Assembly (NCBI RefSeq): GCF_905404315.1
Contig: NC_066266.1
Coordinates: 7,819,501-7,883,500 of the forward strand
Origin: Leptidea sinapis
Taxonomy: Eukaryota; Arthropoda; Insecta; Lepidoptera; Pieridae
Direction: 5' to 3'
Length of the DNA stretch: 64,000 bases
Below, one piece after another: positions 56,140 to 64,000 of this stretch. The position numbers were made by a program, and so were the translations under genes. Every line of letters starts with the position of its first letter. The stretch's first letter is position 1. Below the pieces are notes generated by a model. The model ran no database searches. It saw only the letters and a list, made by a program, of their open reading frames with translations, and was not told where the DNA came from.

Positions 56140-56300
56140 GGGTATTATTTAAATTCAAATATGTTTAATCAAAATAGGATAAAATATCACTTATTGAATG
56201 TCGAAAAATATCACCCATTCGAAAAAGTATGCCTCAGACCTGGTAAGAACGGGCGCAAGAAACTCAGTGGGCTTTTTTTTATATAAAGGTATATCGTATA
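56140..56300 (-). mobile_element. LINE 3' tail
   Basis: AAATTCAAATATGTTTAATC, CACTTATTGAATGTCG and GGGCGCAAGAAACTCAGTGG match the tail of the LINE inserted at 58626-59142. Confidence 0.6.
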
Positions 56301-56369
56301 ATATTAGTATTTTATGCAACAGTTGTATAAAGCGGGTCAGGTGGGGTTTTTTGACCTAGACAACTAGGT

Positions 56370-56760
56370 AATTTTATGTTTTTTTTTTATGGAAATGGAG
56401 GACAAACGAGCGCACGGGTCACCTGGTGTTAAGTGCTCACCGCCGCTCACATTCTCTTGCAACACCAGAAGAATCACAGGAGCGTTGCCGGCCTTTAAGG
56501 AAACACAACACCGCACATGGAAGCTCATTCCGCGGCTTTGTAGTACTTGGAAGAAAGCTCCTTAAAAACCGCACTGTGGAGGACCGCCACACATCCAGAT
56601 GGTGGGGATGATATCCTAACTATGTGCGAAGGTGGAATTCGGCGGCAGGAATCAGGTTAAACAGCTCTTCCGAACACTCCCCGTGATAAATGCGGTATAA
56701 GGCACACAATGAAGCGACGTCTCTACGCAACGCCAAATGATCCAGCCATAATATACTAAC
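56370..56760 (-). mobile_element. LINE (CR1/Jockey-like) C-terminal fragment
   Basis: Minus strand: from 56750 down, sequence like LALRRDVASLCAL, then HGECSEELF-like, then the block around FLPSTTKPRNELP and the LKGRQRS end. Closest relative of 30084-30333 but longer toward the 5' side. Frames are broken. Confidence 0.65.
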
Positions 56761-56924
56761 AAAATTAATATTACAAATTTTCAAGTTGCCGCACAAATAG
56801 GCGGGAAATGTATTGTATACATACTTATCGATTGTTGTTTTTTTATTTATTTAGAGCGTTGGTAACAAGACCATCAGCCCATACCAAAATACAATAATAG
56901 AAAAATATCTTTTTTACCAGTGGG

Positions 56925-57220
56925 AGGATCCTTTGCACAGGATGCCGGCTAGATTATTGGTACCACAACGGCGCCTATTTCTGCTGAAGCAGTTATTTGT
57001 AAACATCACAGTTTCGGTGTGAAGGGAGCCGTAGCTAGTGAAATTACTGGAGAAATTAGACTTAACATCTTATGTCTCAAGGTGACGAGCGCATTTGTAG
57101 TGCCGCTCAGAATTTTTGGGATTTTCAAGAATGCTGAGTGGCACTGCATTGTAATGGGTAGGGCGTATCAATTACCATCAGCTGAACGTACTGCTCGTCT
57201 CGTCCCTTACTATCATAAAA
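56925..57220 (+). mobile_element. SINE-like retroposon, near full length
   Basis: Reference copy for this family: GGATCCTTTGCACAGGATGC, GGTACCACAACGGCGCCTAT, GTGACGAGCGCATTTGTAGT, then an internal hairpin AGTGCCGCTCAG ... CTGAGTGGCACT, and the end TCGTCCCTTACTATCATAAA with an A-rich tail. Confidence 0.75.
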
Positions 57221-57837
57221 AAATTAAATCATTTTTCAATATGTACTCGATTACAAGAACAACCTCCCTTAGATTAATGGGCAAGAAAAATCTTCATAAG
57301 GTTAGACCTCCATTTTATCTCCTATTAACCCGTACTTATGTGTGGTGAGTGGTTTGATTTTCCCTCCAAGCAATGGCAAAGGTACACCCATACAGCCCCA
57401 GCGCGAAAAGTAAAAAATTACAAAATATACCTAGCAGCATCTTGGCAAATTATATTAACAAGTTGTTTTCTTAAGTTGACATTAAAATGTTTACAAGCCT
57501 AGCGAAACTCTATAATAAAAAGCGATTGACTTGATTGTATGAAACGTGCATTCATTGATAGATTGACAGAAGGCGGCTATAATCTGGTAAAAAACGGAGG
57601 TAGCCAAAATCCACTACGTTTAAGCAACTGTTCGCTTTCAAACTCAGCCGGGTTATACTTCGACGCCATAATATTGTTATTATTATTTCAGACTTTGTCA
57701 AATCAATGCACGTTTCATACTAAACTAAATTTCAATTTTTACTCAGGCAGTGCCGCCTCTTGTTACGAAGTATTTACACACTCTTTGATGTTTAGTCTAA
57801 TGATCGTTATACCTAATATTTCTATGAACCTACCATT
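57221..57837. other. No gene seen
   Basis: The 158-codon frame at 57539-58015 runs into LINE sequence at its end and has no domain. The remainder is AT-rich. Confidence 0.4.
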
Positions 57838-58015
57838 TTTTTTATGGAATAGGAGGAAAAACGAGCGTACGGGTCACCTGTTGTTAAGTGATCACCGCCG
57901 CCCTCAATCTCTTGCAATACCAGAGAAATCACAGGAGCGTTGCCGGCCTTTAAAGAAGGTGTACGCGCTTTTTTTGAAGGTATGGGTACCTTCGTATCGT
58001 CCCGGAAACACCTGA
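57838..58015 (-). mobile_element. LINE (CR1/Jockey-like) 3' end
   Basis: TTTTTTTATGGAATAGGAGG, GGTCACCTGTTGTTAAGTGA, GAGCGTTGCCGGCCTTTAAA and GAAGGTATGGGTACCTTCG, the inverse of 28322-28485. Confidence 0.65.
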
Positions 58016-58221
58016 CCTAGATTTAGTTGTATAATGCACTAAAACAATTGTGCTATATTTATTTCTCGTTTCATTTTTCTAAATTATAGGTAATACGTAG
58101 TACATACTATATATATTACGTACATGTAATATATTATGTAGTAATTAAAGGATATAGATTAATATCGTATTTGGCAATTTTATAGTATTAAAATGGATAT
58201 AGTATGTTATGAGATAGACAT

Positions 58222-58625
58222 ATGCCATCGCATTTCATAATTTTCTGTAAAACATATGCCATCGGATTTGCGAATTATCTGTAAAACATATGCCATCGCA
58301 TTTGAGAATTTTCTGTAAAACATATGCCATCGCATTTGAGAATTTTCTGTAAAACATATGCCATCGCATTTGAGAATTGTCTGTAAAACATATGCCATCG
58401 CATTTGAGAATTGTCTGTAAAACATATGCCATCGCATTTGAGAATTGTCTGTAAAACATATGCTATCGCATTTGAGAATTGTCTGTAAAACATATGCCAT
58501 CGCATTTGAGAATTGTCTGTAAAACATATGCTATCGCATTTGAGAATTGTCTGTAAAACATATGCCATAGCATTTGAGAATTGTCTGTAAAACATGTGCT
58601 ATCGCATTTGAGAATTGTCTGTAAA
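58222..58625. repeat. 34-bp satellite array, block 1
   Basis: Unit CATATGCCATCGCATTTGAG + AATTGTCTGTAAAA, about 12 copies. Minor variants are GCTATCG and AATTTTCTG. Because 34 is not a multiple of 3, each unit is read in all three frames, giving long meaningless minus-strand ORFs with a 34-residue period. Confidence 0.95.
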
Positions 58626-59142
58626 TTCAAATTCAAATATTTTTATTCAAAATAGGATGTGAAATCACTTATTGATAGTCAAAAAAAACTACCACCCATT
58701 CCAAAATGAATGCCTTGGGCCTGAGAAGAATGGGCGCAACAAACTCAGCGGGCTTTTTTTTTCATCAAAAATATGTTTTACAATTAAAGTAACATTGTAC
58801 AAATAGCCTGAGGGCGGTCGCTCCATTCCCAATCTGTGGTATCATTAAGAAAGTCATTTATGTTATAGTAACCTTTACCACACAAACGTTTTTTAACAAT
58901 TCTTTTGAATAACGTAATACTTTTGTTTTGAACATTCTCTGGGATCCTGTTGTAAAAGCATATACATCGCCCCACAAAAGACTTGTCAACTCGACTTAGC
59001 CGAGTAACAGGCATTATAAGCTTATGTCTGTTCCTGGTGTTAACATTATGGTTATGAAAGTTTCTGGCAAATTCACTTATGTGCCTATGAACATACATTA
59101 CATTATCAAGAATATATAGAGAAGCAACAGTCAAGATGTCAA
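58626..59142 (-). mobile_element. Jockey-like LINE 3' end inserted in the satellite
   Basis: Minus strand encodes DILTVASLYILDNVMYVHRH, then RLSRVDKSFVGRCICFYNRI, then an FKRIVKKRLCGKGYYNINDF-like end: the C-terminal region of Jockey-type ORF2. The tail toward 58626 is AT-rich (AATTCAAATTCAAATATTTT). It cuts the satellite between two units. Confidence 0.75.
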
Positions 59143-59550
59143 AACATATGCCATCGCATTTGAGAATTGTCTGTAAAACATATGCCATCGCATTTGAGAA
59201 TTGTCTGTAAAACATATGCCATCGCATTTGAGAATTGTCTGTAAAACATATGCCATCGCATTTGAGAATTGTCTGTAAAACATATGCCATCGCATTTGAG
59301 AATTGTCTGTAATACATATGCCATCGCATTTGAGAATTATCTGTAATACATATGCGATTGCATTTGAGAATTATCTGTAATACATATGCCATCGCATTTG
59401 AGAATTGTCTGTAATACATATGCCATCGCATTTGAGAATTATCTGTAATACATATGCCATCGCATTTGAGAATTATCTGTAATACATATGCCATCGCATT
59501 TGAGAATTTTCTGTAAAACATATGCCATCGCATTTGCGAATTTTCTGTAG
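59143..59550. repeat. 34-bp satellite array, block 2
   Basis: About 12 more units of the same satellite. The right half shows the variants AATTATCTG and TAATACATATG, so the array has subtypes ordered along its length. Confidence 0.95.
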
Positions 59551-59566
59551 TCTGTATACCTAGGTA

Positions 59567-60450
59567 CCACTGAAAATGTTTAGAAAATGAAAATCGGCTT
59601 TATGTAGAAAGTTGCCAATACTTTTATTGATTTTCGAAGTAATCTCCGTTCCTCTCTACACATCGTCGCATTCCATGGAACCACTGAGAAAAGCAGTCGG
59701 CCCATTCTTCCTTTTCTATGGTATTTTCGTACGCTTGCTCGTAAAGCAAATACCTCGAATTTTAACTTTAGTTCTTGGGAATAAATAAAAGTCACAGGGC
59801 ACCAATGACCTTTCCGACCAAAAAAGAATGAGGCAATCATCTTTTTTCCTTGACTTCTTCCTTTCTTTACCTTAGTTAGCCGATCCTCGAAAGGAAACAC
59901 TCAATGAGCTGATTGTCTTTTGGTTTCGGGTTCGTAGCAATATATCCAGCTTTCATCACCTGTGACGATGTCAAATACAGCATTTGAGTCACCGCCGTTG
60001 AACTTATCTAACATTTGGCGACACCAGTCCACTGTTTCTGGTCGTCGGTTAAAGTATGGGGAATCCATCTGGTACAAAGCTTCCTGACGCCTAAATGTTC
60101 GTGTAATATTTTTTGAAATTGTTATCTTCAGTAGTCGCTGTTAAATGACGTCCCTCACGCGGATCATCATTGAGATTTCTACGTCCACACTTAAACTCGT
60201 TAAAGCAATTGTAAATAGTGGCTCGAGATGGGATTTATTAAAAAATGCTAATCGCAGCCTATCATAGCTTTGTTGTCATAGCATTTTCACGTGTTATAAG
60301 AATTTTAGATTTGCCGCCAATTCACAAAAACAAATGACAAATGAATGCAATATACTACATTTGGTTACCAAAAAGTTCTAAAATTGACATTCAATAAAAG
60401 TTTTCATTAGCAATGTTTCTAACTGGCCAGTTATCAACATTTTCAGTTTG
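59567..60450 (-). pseudogene. Mariner transposase pseudogene, internally deleted
   Basis: Minus-strand relative of 52173-53245. Inverted ends ACTGAAAATGTT (59570-59581) and its inverse (near 60438-60449). Keeps the 5' part, TGDESWIYCYEP-like and the MIASFFFGRKGHW block, then jumps to CPVTFIYSQE, so the central catalytic part is deleted. Frames are broken. Confidence 0.75.
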
Positions 60451-60652
60451 TTACCCACGTATAAGATATGCAATAATTCCTTGAAAGCTCCCAGATATTT
60501 TTTCCGACACCTTCAACAAATATCGTTAATGTATATAACATATACTACTCGTGAACCACGCTATATACATTGGTGAAATCAAGATGAAAGTCGGTGCAGT
60601 AGTTTTTGAGTTTATCACAAATAGACAGACAGAAGCGGCGGAGGACTTCTTC

Positions 60653-60960
60653 TATATATGTATAATGAAAATGGTCTTTGTTTGAGGCTCTTTCACGCCT
60701 AAACCACTGATCGTATCGACATGAAACTACCACCATTCGATGAGAAATTTATCCTAGATGGTTTTTTTTTTAATTGTATTTGTAATAAGATGAATAAAAT
60801 TACAGCGAAGCGGGCGCGAACGGCTATTCTAGATATATATATATATAATGAAAATGGTCTTTGTTTGAGGCTCTTTCAAGCCTAAACCATGAAACTACCA
60901 CCATTCGACGCGAATTTTATCCTAGATGGTTTATGGCCACTATATTTTTATGTTGTATAA
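60653..60960 (+). repeat. Two tandem copies of a Helitron-like head
   Basis: AATGAAAATGGTCTTTGTTT, GAGGCTCTTTCACGCCTAAA and ATCCTAGATGGTTT occur at 60663-60765 and again at 60847-60932. The first copy also has GAAGCGGGCGCGAACGGCTA before its end. Confidence 0.55.
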
Positions 60961-61083
60961 TTTATTTACTTTAAAATTTAAAATTGTTGTTTTATAATAT
61001 AAAGTGATAAAACATCGCCAACAAAACAAAACTTCCATGGTTTCTGAGCTGCATTTACTTATTGAATTTATAATCGGGTTTCA

Positions 61084-61421
61084 TCTATACATATAAATAA
61101 AATTGCAGTGTCTGTTTGTAATATTGAAATAACCGTCTTTTTACTACATGTATATACATATGTATACGGTAATACACCAAAATAACATTTTTTACAATTT
61201 TTGTCTGTCTGTCTGTTTGTTCCGGCTAATCTCTGAAATTGTTGGACCTATTTTGACGGGACTCTTATTGGCAGGCAGCTGATGTAATAAGGAGTAATTT
61301 AGGCTACGTTTATTATAGAAAAAATCTTTTATTTTAATAAAGTAATGTTGCCATGTCCAAGAAACGGTCTAACTTTTAAAAGTAATCTATATGGCAAAAC
61401 AACGTTTGCCGGGTCAGCTCG
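61084..61421 (+). mobile_element. Non-autonomous Helitron
   Basis: A^TCTATACATATAAATAAAAT at the left. The right end has hairpin GGCAAA(ACAACG)TTTGCC, then GGGTCAGCTCG, where the terminal A of CTAG is changed to C. 338 bp. Confidence 0.7.
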
Positions 61422-61619
61422 TAATAAATAAAACATTGTTGTTATAGCGTTGGCAGTAGTGGTTCGTCGACGTGCGATTACCGAGGCGGTGAGGGGGAGG
61501 GGAGGGACGAGAGGACAGGCACTCGGGCCAACTCGCACGTGCCAAGCGGCACTTACACGAGGACCCCTCTCTCATTACTAATGGAGAAGGTGAGTAGTCT
61601 AGCAGCCAGGGGCATATCA
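61422..61619. other. GC-rich island between two Helitrons
   Basis: CGGTGAGGGGGAGGGGAGGG and CGGGCCAACTCGCACGTGCC. It ends with ATGGAGAAG followed by GTGAGT (61590), which looks like a 3-codon first exon with a strong donor. Its resemblance to the island at 20036-20125 argues for a dispersed sequence instead. Confidence 0.3.
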
Positions 61620-61940
61620 TCTTATATATAAAATTCTCGTGTCACAATGTTCGTTCCCGTACTCCTCCGAAACGGCTTGACCGATTCTCATGAAATTTTG
61701 TGTGCATATTGAGTAGGTCTGAGAATCGGCCAACATCTATTTTTCATACCCCTTAATGTTAAGGGTGGTCCACACGAAATTTTATTTTTTATTTTTTTGA
61801 CATTTTTTTTTAAATTTGTTTGATTATGAGTCAGGATTAAAAAATACATACAACTTCAAATTTTCACCCATCTACGATCAACTGATACTTTTGTATCGCG
61901 ATTTTAATATCGGCAATACAACGTTTGCTGGGTCAGCTAG
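61620..61940 (+). mobile_element. Non-autonomous Helitron, intact ends
   Basis: A^TCTTATATATAAAATTCTCG at the left, GCAATACAACGTTTGCTGGG then TCAGCTAG^T at the right. 321 bp. Intact reference for the decayed copy at 26994-27279. Confidence 0.82.
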
Positions 61941-61948
61941 TATACTAT

Positions 61949-62141
61949 AATATAATATTGACACACTTTTTACACAAATTATCTTGCCCCAAATTAAGCA
62001 TATATAGCCTGTGTTATGGTTTACAAGACAATGATATATTTAATACAATATACTTACTTAAACATACATAAATACATATAAACATACATAAATACATTTA
62101 AACATCCATGACTCGGAAACAAACATCTATATTCATCATAT
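61949..62141 (-). mobile_element. tRNA-derived SINE lacking its head
   Basis: GACACACTTTTTACACAAAT, AGCATATATAGCCTGTGTTA and CATGACTCGGAAACAAACAT match the body and tail of the SINE family. The tRNA-like part is missing beyond 62141. Confidence 0.75.
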
Positions 62142-62399
62142 AGGCAATTAGGCATCGCCTAACTCGTTATGAACCTAAATGAATATAGCACTAGTGTTCA
62201 AGTTAATTTTTATTTCTTAACCAAGCTTCTATTTAACACACACTCCCAAAAAATTCCTTACGCTAGATACTAAATACCTACCTATGATAAACAATATTTT
62301 CATATTCCAAAGCTCAATTGCGACTAGTTAGATACACAGTGCCTACCTTACTTGAAAAAAACAGTGCACACCCCTGCTATAAACATAATATATAAATAT

Positions 62400-62480
62400 C
62401 ACAGTTATAACTGCCGGGTACTGCCTGGCCGAGTGACAAGCAATTGACATAATAATGTCAATTTAGCAGCCCAAGAGAAT
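62400..62480. repeat. Dispersed segment shared with 13640-13720
   Basis: GTGACAAGCAATTGACATAA and TAATGTCAATTTAGCAG. See 13461-14494. Confidence 0.4.
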
Positions 62481-62514
62481 AAATAGAGGTTGTGAAGGTT
62501 AGACACTAAAAAGG

Positions 62515-62715
62515 TTTATATATAAGGCTAGTGAAATTACTAGGCAAATGAGACCTAACATCTTATATCTCAAGGTGACGAGCGCAGTTGTAGTGCCACT
62601 CAGAATTTTTGGGGTTTTTCAAGAATCCTGAGCAGCACTGCATTGTAATGGGCAGGGCGTATCCATTACCATCGGCTTTACGTCCTGCTCGTCTTGTCCC
62701 TTATTTTCATAAAAA
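62515..62715 (+). mobile_element. SINE-like retroposon, 3' part
   Basis: GCTAGTGAAATTACTAGGCA, GGTGACGAGCGCAGTTGTAG, CCTGAGCAGCACTGCATTGT and GTCTTGTCCCTTATTTTCAT then an A run. It faces an inverted copy 55 bases away. Confidence 0.7.
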
Positions 62716-62769
62716 AAAATGATACCAGTCACAGATGGGGGGAGCGTGTTTTTTCTTTATTCTTTATAA

Positions 62770-63063
62770 AAAATAAGGGACGAGACGAGCAGGACGTTCA
62801 GCTGATGGTAATTGATACGCCCTACCCATTACAATGCAGTGCCGCTCAGGATTCTTGAAAAATCCATAAATTCTGAGCAACAACACAATTGCGCTCGTCA
62901 CCTTGAGACATAAGATGTTAAGTCTCATTTTCCCAGTAATTTCACAAGCTACGGCGCCCTCCAGACCGAAACACAGTAATGTTTACACATTACTGCTTCT
63001 CGGCAGAAATAGGCGCCGTTGTGGTACTCATAATCTAGCCGGCATCCTGTACAAAGGAGCCTC
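62770..63063 (-). mobile_element. SINE-like retroposon, near full length, inverted to its neighbour
   Basis: GGGACGAGACGAGCAGGACG, AATGCAGTGCCGCTCAGGAT, CGTCACCTTGAGACATAAGA, GCAGAAATAGGCGCCGTTGT and CGGCATCCTGTACAAAGGAG. Confidence 0.75.
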
Positions 63064-63230
63064 TCACGTGTACAACAATCTTAAAAAAAAACAGTCACAA
63101 AGAAACACTCAAGATCTTTAGATATTATTAGTGTATGCGCCCCACATGTTTCTAATAACGGAAAAATATTAATCTGCCGGTTTACAAGGTGGGGGTGGCC
63201 ATTCGAAGGGATAGAAAATAGGAAAAGTAA
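63064..63230. repeat. Dispersed segment shared with 14080-14240
   Basis: GCGCCCCACATGTTTCTAAT, ATTAATCTGCCGGTTTACAA and GGTGGGGGTGGCC. Same order as near 14.1 kb. Confidence 0.5.
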
Positions 63231-63599
63231 TGTTATATAGCTGTAAGCATAACTGACAATACCCCATTGGGAAGCTCCTTTGCACTCCTGCTAAAAGGAG
63301 GAAAAATTCCGGTTATTTTATTTTTATTTAATTGAATTGCGTTACATGCGACTTAGTTACTAAACAAAATTGTTGTACTTAATAATTATCACATTGCACC
63401 TCGTAAAGCATATCAATGAACGACAGAGGGGCAGACATTAAATTTTTTTTTTCTCTAAGTATTCATTAATAGAATAGTAACTATTTTTCAAAAGTAACTT
63501 TATCAAAGAGCTTATGAATTTTTAAATATTGGTCTCGGCTTTCAAGTGTTCTGGTAACTTATAAATTTTAACTAACATTGAGTAGGGACCGGAACTGTG

Positions 63600-64000
63600 T
63601 CATGTTAATTTAGATTTTGTTTGCAAAAGATTATTTTTATAGCGAGGTGTGTTGAGTTAGGTTTGCTCTCCAGATGACCGCGGAATTGGCAATCGCTCGA
63701 GATTTCGAGACCCAGTATTCCGATACTAGGCGAGGCTGTAAGGAAAGTGTTGTCGAAAAGCGGTGATACGGCAAATGGTTTTTTTTTAATGGTTAACCCG
63801 CAAAATTGAGTTTTCTGGGGTTAAATTGGACAAGGTTCAATTTACCCCATTCCGCGACCTTCTCAAAAGAAGACTCGACAGACGACACAGTTTCTCCCGG
63901 CACTGGTCAACAATTTCCCGAGAAATGAGGCCTGCATGTCCCTTGTATAAGGTATCATCAGTACTGGCGCTTGCATAGCAATGTATGTTTGAGGTGTCCA
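63600..64000 (-). mobile_element. LINE (CR1/Jockey-like) reverse-transcriptase fragment
   Basis: Minus-strand frames read EWGKLNLVQFNPRKLNFAG, then after a break SIGILGLEISSDCQF and RGHLES: the region after the RT catalytic box of the LINE whose 3' ends recur at 30084 and 56370. It is cut by the window edge, and the frame is broken by frameshifts. Confidence 0.65.

Larger units (their letters stand above)
58150..60640. mobile_element. Composite locus: Helitron-like host with satellite, LINE and mariner
   Basis: 58150-58220 (GATTAATATCGTATTTG, AGACATATGCCATCG) and 60440-60640 (GAAAGCTCCCAG, CGACACCTTCAAC, ATTGGTGAAATCAAGATGAA) match the two flanks of the uninterrupted relative at 28510-28860 and 29170-29215. 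Between them lie the 34-bp satellite, a LINE piece and a mariner copy. Confidence 0.55.

Noticed and set aside
57539..58015. 158-codon ORF
   Set aside because: Its 3' third is antisense LINE sequence and the rest has no recognisable feature.
61581..61591. Three-codon first exon (ATGGAGAAG then GTGAGT) of a new gene
   Set aside because: No following exon could be linked, and the GC-rich leader resembles another island at 20036, so repeat origin is likelier. Kept only as a finding.
55299..64000. C-terminal MRG exons of msl-3
   Set aside because: Looked for frames resembling the LPEIL and FLRFLAEYHDDFFPESAY region after a phase-2 acceptor and saw none; only repeats are visible.

Overview
The window is nuclear DNA of an insect, almost certainly a moth or butterfly (Lepidoptera). 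It is AT-rich, its genes carry spliceosomal introns, and most of it is transposon relics of kinds typical of that order: Helitrons with A^TC...CTAG^T ends, tRNA-headed SINEs, RTE-type LINEs with an (ATG)n tail, mariners and MITEs. Only five protein-coding genes can be supported well, and one further small ORF is possible.

Region 1 (about 1-19,000) holds three tandem copies of a unit of about 3.5 kb. Each unit carries one minus-strand RR-2 cuticular-protein gene with the same two-exon layout: a 4-codon first exon (MVCK), a phase-0 intron of about 0.3 kb containing the same retroposon, and one large second exon. The RR-2 cores are nearly identical. The Ala/Pro/Val-rich C-termini differ by repeat-length changes. 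Relics of one reverse-transcriptase element lie between the units, and 12.2-15.3 kb adds a fold-back element and a Harbinger-like MITE.

Region 2 (about 19,000-31,800) has no convincing gene. It is a mosaic of Helitrons, LINE 3' ends, SINEs and nested insertions. Some nesting is clear enough to order, for example an RTE fragment with a 13-bp target-site duplication inside an older element.

Region 3 (31,900-33,850) holds a fourth RR-2 cuticular-protein gene on the plus strand (MAFK first exon). Its intron of 1.3 kb is filled with repeats, and its coding bases are strikingly GC-rich compared with the surroundings.

Region 4 (38,825 to beyond 55,298) holds the plus-strand msl-3 (MRG/MSL3 family) chromatin gene. 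Nine exons can be read with consistent splice phases: chromo-barrel domain (exons 1-2), basic/Ser-rich linker (3-4), the first part of the MRG domain (5-6), and an acidic/low-complexity insert with eight PPGD repeats (7-9). The C-terminal MRG exons are not visible and probably lie past the window. The introns are loaded with repeats, including a 59-bp minisatellite of about 17.7 copies and a 215-bp tandem duplication that copies the end of exon 4 and its splice donor.

Region 5 (55,300-64,000) is repeat DNA: two blocks of a 34-bp satellite split by a LINE insertion, a mariner copy, Helitrons, an inverted pair of SINE-like elements and a LINE reverse-transcriptase fragment at the right edge.

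All exon structures and repeat families were read by eye. No database search or alignment was run.
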